Positions 14,767 through 17,651 of a DNA stretch of 17,651 bases are shown one piece after another; the first letter of the stretch is position 1; the number at the start of each line of letters is the position of its first letter. The DNA is from CAVSUR01 sp052143655. Its GTDB lineage: Bacteria > Actinomycetota > Actinomycetes > Streptosporangiales > Streptosporangiaceae. The notes below the pieces were generated by a model. It did no database searches. It was not told the DNA's origin and saw nothing but the letters and a program-made list of their open reading frames with translations. Position numbers and translations under genes: made by a program. The DNA is taken from assembly GCA_052143655.1 (NCBI GenBank), contig JBKQSL010000034.1, positions 1-17,651 of the forward strand, written 5' to 3'.

Positions 14767-14769
14767 GAT

Positions 14770-16479
14770 ATGACGTTCATCGTCGGCAAGAAGCAGGACG
14801 GCAAGACGTACTACTACCTGGCTGAGTCCGCCCGGGTGGGGGGCAAGCCCCGCATCGTCTCCCAGCGCTACCTGGGCTCGGCGGAGGAGATCGCCGCCCG
14901 CCTGTCCGAGGCGGGGCCCGGTGAGCCGGATCGCAGCCGCCATCTCGCGTTCGGGGATGTCGCCGCGGCCTGGGAGATGCTCTGCCGGCTCCGGGTGGCA
15001 GAGATCATCGACGAGGTCATCGGCGCTCGCCGCAGCGACGCCGGGGCGCCAGTCGGGACCTACATCGCCCTTGCGGCGCTCAACCGGGTGGTCGATCCGT
15101 GCTCGAAGCTCGCCTTCTCGGACTGGTGGGCAAAGACCGCCGGGGACCGGTGGCTGCGCCTTCCCGGCGGCGCGCTCGACCACCGGCGCTTCTGGGAAGC
15201 GATGGACGCCATCGGCACCGACGACCTGAAAGAGATCGAGCGCCGGATCGTGGCGGCCATGGTCGAGAGGTTCTCGATCGACCTGTCCGGGCTCGTGCTC
15301 GACATGACGAACTTCGCCACCTGGACCGGCTCGGCCAGCGGGCGGGCTCCGATTGCCCAGCGCGGGCACTCCAAGCAGAAAAGAAGCGACCTGCGCATCG
15401 TCGGGCTCGGCCTCGTCGTCTCGACCGACGGCGGTGTCCCCCTCGTCAGCCACGCCTACCCGGGCAGCAAGCCCGACGTCACCCAGTTCGGGGCGATGGT
15501 CAACGAGCTCGTCGCCCGCTTCGAGACGCTCTTGGCTGATGACGCTGATCGTGAGGGCAAGCGCCTCACCCTCGTCTATGACGCCGGCCAGAACTCAGAC
15601 GGCAACTACGAGACCCTCGACGGCGCCCGGCTGTCCTTCGTCGGCTCGCTGCCGCCCTCGGACCACCCCGAGCTGCTCGCCGCGCCAAAGGACCGCTACG
15701 CCCTCGTCGATGAAGAGGCCTTCCCCGGCCTCGTCGCCTTCGAGACCACCAAGGTCGTCTTCGGCGGCGAGCGCCGCCTCGTCGTCTGCCACTCCGAGGG
15801 ACTGCACGAGAAGCAGTCCCGAGGCTTCGACCAGACCCTCGCCAAGGTCCATCGCCAGCTCGCCGAGATCCAAGCCCGCCTCGACCGAGGCAAGACCCGC
15901 AAGGCCAAGGAGAAGGTGGAGGCCGAGATCGCCGGCATCGTGTCACCGCGCTGGGTGTCCCGGGTGGTCACGACCACCCTCACCGGCGACACTCCGGCCG
16001 GCTTCCGCCTGAGCTTTCGCACGAGCGCCAAGACACGCGCCGCGCTCGAAGAAGAGCTGTTCGGCAAGCGGATCCTCTTCACCGGCAAGACCCCCGGGCA
16101 GGCCAGCACCGCGAGGATCGTCGCCGACTACCGCTCCCAGGAGGCCGTCGAAGCCGACTTCCGCCAGATGAAGGACCCGAGCGTCGTGTCATTCTCCCCG
16201 ATGTTCCACTTCACCGACAGCAAGATCCGCGTGCACGTCTTCTACTGCGTGCTCGCCCTCATGGTCGCCCGCCTCATGGTGCGCGAGGCCGGCCGGGCGG
16301 GACTGCACCTGAGCGTCCGGGCGCTCCTGTCCAGCCTCGCCGGCATCCAAGAGACCGTCCTGCTCTATCAGGGCGAGCGAGGACGTCCCCGTGCCCGGCG
16401 CATGCTCACCGATATCGACGCCGGCCAGCAGCGCCTCTACGACCTCTTCGGCCTCGACGCCTACGCCCCCAAGCGTTAA
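14770..16479 (+). CDS. IS1634-like DDE transposase (IS4 superfamily)
   Basis: A complete 569-residue transposase starting MTFIVGKKQDGKTYYYLAES, with SQRYLGS near the N-terminus as in IS1634-type transposases. The DDE residues are D178 in VLDMTNF, D271 in LVYDAGQNS and E461 in VEADFRQMKD. These are followed by the usual SPMFHFTDSKIRVHVFYCVL and an LSSLAGIQE helical region. Length and layout are those of the IS1634 family; the choice between IS1634 and other IS4-superfamily groups is from motif memory. The protein cuts and joins DNA at the 18-bp repeats. ATG 14770 lies just after a subterminal repeat and has no clear ribosome binding site, so translation may be weak or leaderless, as is usual for transposases. 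Codon use is like the surrounding high-GC genes. Confidence 0.88.
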   Translation: MTFIVGKKQDGKTYYYLAESARVGGKPRIVSQRYLGSAEEIAARLSEAGPGEPDRSRHLAFGDVAAAWEMLCRLRVAEIIDEVIGARRSDAGAPVGTYIALAALNRVVDPCSKLAFSDWWAKTAGDRWLRLPGGALDHRRFWEAMDAIGTDDLKEIERRIVAAMVERFSIDLSGLVLDMTNFATWTGSASGRAPIAQRGHSKQKRSDLRIVGLGLVVSTDGGVPLVSHAYPGSKPDVTQFGAMVNELVARFETLLADDADREGKRLTLVYDAGQNSDGNYETLDGARLSFVGSLPPSDHPELLAAPKDRYALVDEEAFPGLVAFETTKVVFGGERRLVVCHSEGLHEKQSRGFDQTLAKVHRQLAEIQARLDRGKTRKAKEKVEAEIAGIVSPRWVSRVVTTTLTGDTPAGFRLSFRTSAKTRAALEEELFGKRILFTGKTPGQASTARIVADYRSQEAVEADFRQMKDPSVVSFSPMFHFTDSKIRVHVFYCVLALMVARLMVREAGRAGLHLSVRALLSSLAGIQETVLLYQGERGRPRARRMLTDIDAGQQRLYDLFGLDAYAPKR

Positions 16480-16492
16480 CCAGCCTCCGAGT

Positions 16493-16502
16493 TAGGTACT
16501 AC
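16493..16502. repeat. Subterminal inverted repeat, right copy (TAGGTACTAC)
   Basis: Exact reverse complement of 14757-14766, just after the transposase stop codon and before the right terminal repeat. Confidence 0.45.
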
Positions 16503-16561
16503 AGAGCCGGACCACAAACACCGCTCATCACCAGGGGGAACGCCACATCACTACGGGATAG

Positions 16562-16579
16562 CCCGGAAGGTCCCGCTAG
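16562..16579. repeat. Right terminal inverted repeat of the IS
   Basis: 18 bases, exact reverse complement of 14636-14653. Confidence 0.85.
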
Positions 16580-16876
16580 GGCTGGTGTGGTCGTGGGCGC
16601 GTCCCGGAAACGAGGTCCTCGTCATGAGCGCGGCGGACAAAAGGCGGCAGCACCGCCAGCTGCCCGGCGCCCCCGAAGCTGCGGCCTGGGAAGCCTCCCG
16701 CAGTCCGCCTCGATCGGGGCGTACCGGGGGCGGCCACGCAGCCGGCTCCGGCTCCGTAGACCAGCGCCCAGAATGACCAGGTCTGCGCGATCTAGCGGGA
16801 GATCGTCAACCGGCCAGCGGCCGCGCCGATCGGCGGATACTCGCGCTCCGCATGTCGGCCCCGCTGCCACCGTCCG
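16580..16876. other. Spacer between the IS and the truncated permease
   Basis: About 300 bases. A possible 50-codon frame from ATG 16624 (MSAADKRRQHRQLPGAPEAA), with a weak GAGG upstream, ends at 16776; its composition is not convincing. An inverted repeat ACGAGG-t-CCTCGT (16610-16622) precedes that ATG. The 12 bases at 16789-16800 equal those at the IS left edge (14633-14644). No other gene is seen; the missing part of the permease is not here. Confidence 0.35.
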
Positions 16877-17419
16877 TTACGACAGCCAGACTGCCGTCAG
16901 GCCTTCAGAGATAGGTTCGACGGTCGCCGCTTGACAAGGTGCAGAGAAGTTGACGTAGTCCCATTGCATCCGCACGCCGTGGGACCCGGTGACCATCATC
17001 GCCGCGTAGGCCGAGCCCTGCGACGTGTTCTGCTTGATGATGATCCCGGCCTTGGACCACGGCTGCAGGCCGGGCGCCGTCTGGGACGGGCCGACGGCGA
17101 CCTGGCCGGTCAGCGACGTCATCTGCACGGTGAGCGTGGCGTTGCCGGTCAGCGGCTGGTGCGCGAAGTAGAACGCGTCCTGGACCGGCTCGCCGCCAGG
17201 CCCGGTCGGCGGCGCGGGACAGGCGGACCCGCTGCACGAGCTGCTGACGTTACTGGCGAGGAACACGAAGGCGGTGATCGCCATGATCGCGACGATCATC
17301 GCGATCATCCAGCCGCGGACGGTGCGGAACTTGGTCCACTCGGCATGCACGAGGTGCCAGAAACTCTCGCGCCCCGCGGCCGCCCGGGAGCGGTACGGTA
17401 TTATGGGCGTTGTCGTCAT
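16877..17419 (-). pseudogene. ABC-2 type permease, truncated in its extracellular domain
   Basis: From ATG 17419 the protein reads MTTTPIIPYRSRAAAGRESF, then HAEWTKFRTVRGWMIAMIVA with one membrane segment (about 36-56). An extracytoplasmic part follows: Cys pair SSCSGSAC, FYFAHQPLTGNATLTVQMTS, GSAYAAMMVTGSHGVRMQWD. This matches actinobacterial ABC-2 permeases that carry a large extracellular domain after TM1. Those proteins are much longer and end with more membrane segments. Here the family similarity is lost soon after VRMQWDY and a stop comes at 16877, so only 180 residues remain. Without the other segments it cannot form a channel. The start codon overlaps the stop of the ATPase gene (ATGA), so the two were co-translated, and AGGAGA lies upstream. 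Loss of the 3' part by a rearrangement is inferred; a natural short form is less likely. Confidence 0.7.
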
Positions 17420-17651
17420 GACGTCTCCTCGGCGCGGAACTCAGCCGACGCGTGCGTTAGCTCCATGTAGGCCTGCTCGAGGGTGGCCCGGTGGGCGGTG
17501 ACCTCGCTGAAGGGGACAGCGTGCGCGGTGAGAACGGCCACCGCTTTTTCTGCTGAAAGATTTGAAATGGTGAGCGTGCCGGGTCCTGTGGCGGCGACCT
17601 CAGCCCCCGCGCCGGCTAGCGCCGTCATGGCCTGTGCGCGGGCGGCGGTGC
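17416..17651 (-). CDS. ABC transporter ATP-binding protein, C-terminal part (runs off window)
   Basis: The last 78 residues of an ABC ATPase: GTLTISNLSAEKAVAVLTAH, FSEVTAHRATLEQAYMELTH and AEFRAEETS. The segment VTAHRATLEQAYMELT is the usual C-terminal signature of drug-exporter type ABC ATPases (L/TLEDVFLxLT). The Walker and signature motifs lie beyond the window edge. Its stop overlaps the permease start by ATGA, showing an exporter operon in which the ATPase comes first. The ATPase end looks normal although its partner is truncated. Confidence 0.8.
   Translation of the reverse strand, partial: TAARAQAMTALAGAGAEVAATGPGTLTISNLSAEKAVAVLTAHAVPFSEVTAHRATLEQAYMELTHASAEFRAEETS

Larger units (their letters stand above)
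14636..16579 (+). mobile_element. Complete insertion sequence, IS1634-like (IS4 superfamily), about 1.94 kb
   Basis: Perfect 18-bp terminal inverted repeats CTAGCGGGACCTTCCGGG (14636-14653) and its reverse complement (16562-16579) enclose one transposase gene. Each repeat begins with the self-complementary CTAG at the outer edge, so CTAG could be the IS end or a 4-bp target duplication; in the second case the element is 14640-16575 with 14-bp repeats. Outside CTAG the flanks differ (gctgat and ggctgg), so no longer duplication is seen. The ends and the ORF are intact, so the element may be active or recently so. Confidence 0.85.

Noticed and set aside
16622..16870. Minus-strand stretch with EYPPIGAAAGRLTISR-like residues, thought to be an HTH or transposase scrap
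   Set aside because: It meets a stop codon at once and the similarity is too short to claim.

Overview
The window is high-GC DNA with actinobacterial gene families and codon use: secreted YVTN beta-propeller protein, Ser-rich DUF3558-like lipoprotein, DUF932 protein, cyclase/AAA/TPR regulator, GWWG zinc ribbon, and an ABC-2 exporter pair. It probably comes from a soil-type actinomycete. Genus cannot be read from the sequence. Much of it is an accessory region in which intact genes sit among decaying remains of mobile DNA.

Layout. 1-1290 is a pile of remnants: an integrase/recombinase relic with its middle missing (+), then an IstB (IS21 helper ATPase) scrap joined to the N-terminal DEDD half of an IS110-family transposase (-). 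1291-1725 is the structured upstream region of that IS110 relic. 1726-2862 (-) is the YVTN protein and 3536-4111 (+) the lipoprotein. 4264-6059 (-) is a small plasmid/ICE-like block: a DUF932 protein, an unknown protein and a 38-residue Pro/Ala-rich peptide, the first two each broken by an apparent one-base indel. 6785-9877 (-) is a complete 1030-residue cyclase-homology/AAA ATPase/TPR regulator.

10212-12677 (-) is a compact, partly low-GC group (about 51% G+C by hand count over 11881-12120) of five poorly characterised genes: an unknown protein with a hydrophobic N-terminus, a small Cys-containing ORF, a frameshifted YbjN-like protein, a GWWG zinc-ribbon protein, and a protein with a possible PH/GRAM-like region. 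The last two overlap and a strong GC hairpin follows them. This is the best candidate here for an undescribed system, although its function cannot be read from sequence.

13048-13490 (+) is a frameshifted ParB-like relic and 13610-14503 (+) an intact SAM methyltransferase. 14636-16579 is a complete insertion sequence (IS1634-like, IS4 superfamily) with 18-bp perfect terminal inverted repeats that include CTAG. The right edge (-) is the 3' end of an ABC transporter ATPase gene translationally coupled to a permease that stops inside its extracellular domain, so the exporter looks truncated.

Together the integrase, ParB, DUF932 and IS remnants suggest the footprint of an old integrated plasmid or ICE that has been eroded and invaded by IS elements. 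Several one-base indels could alternatively be sequencing errors; read-level data would decide.
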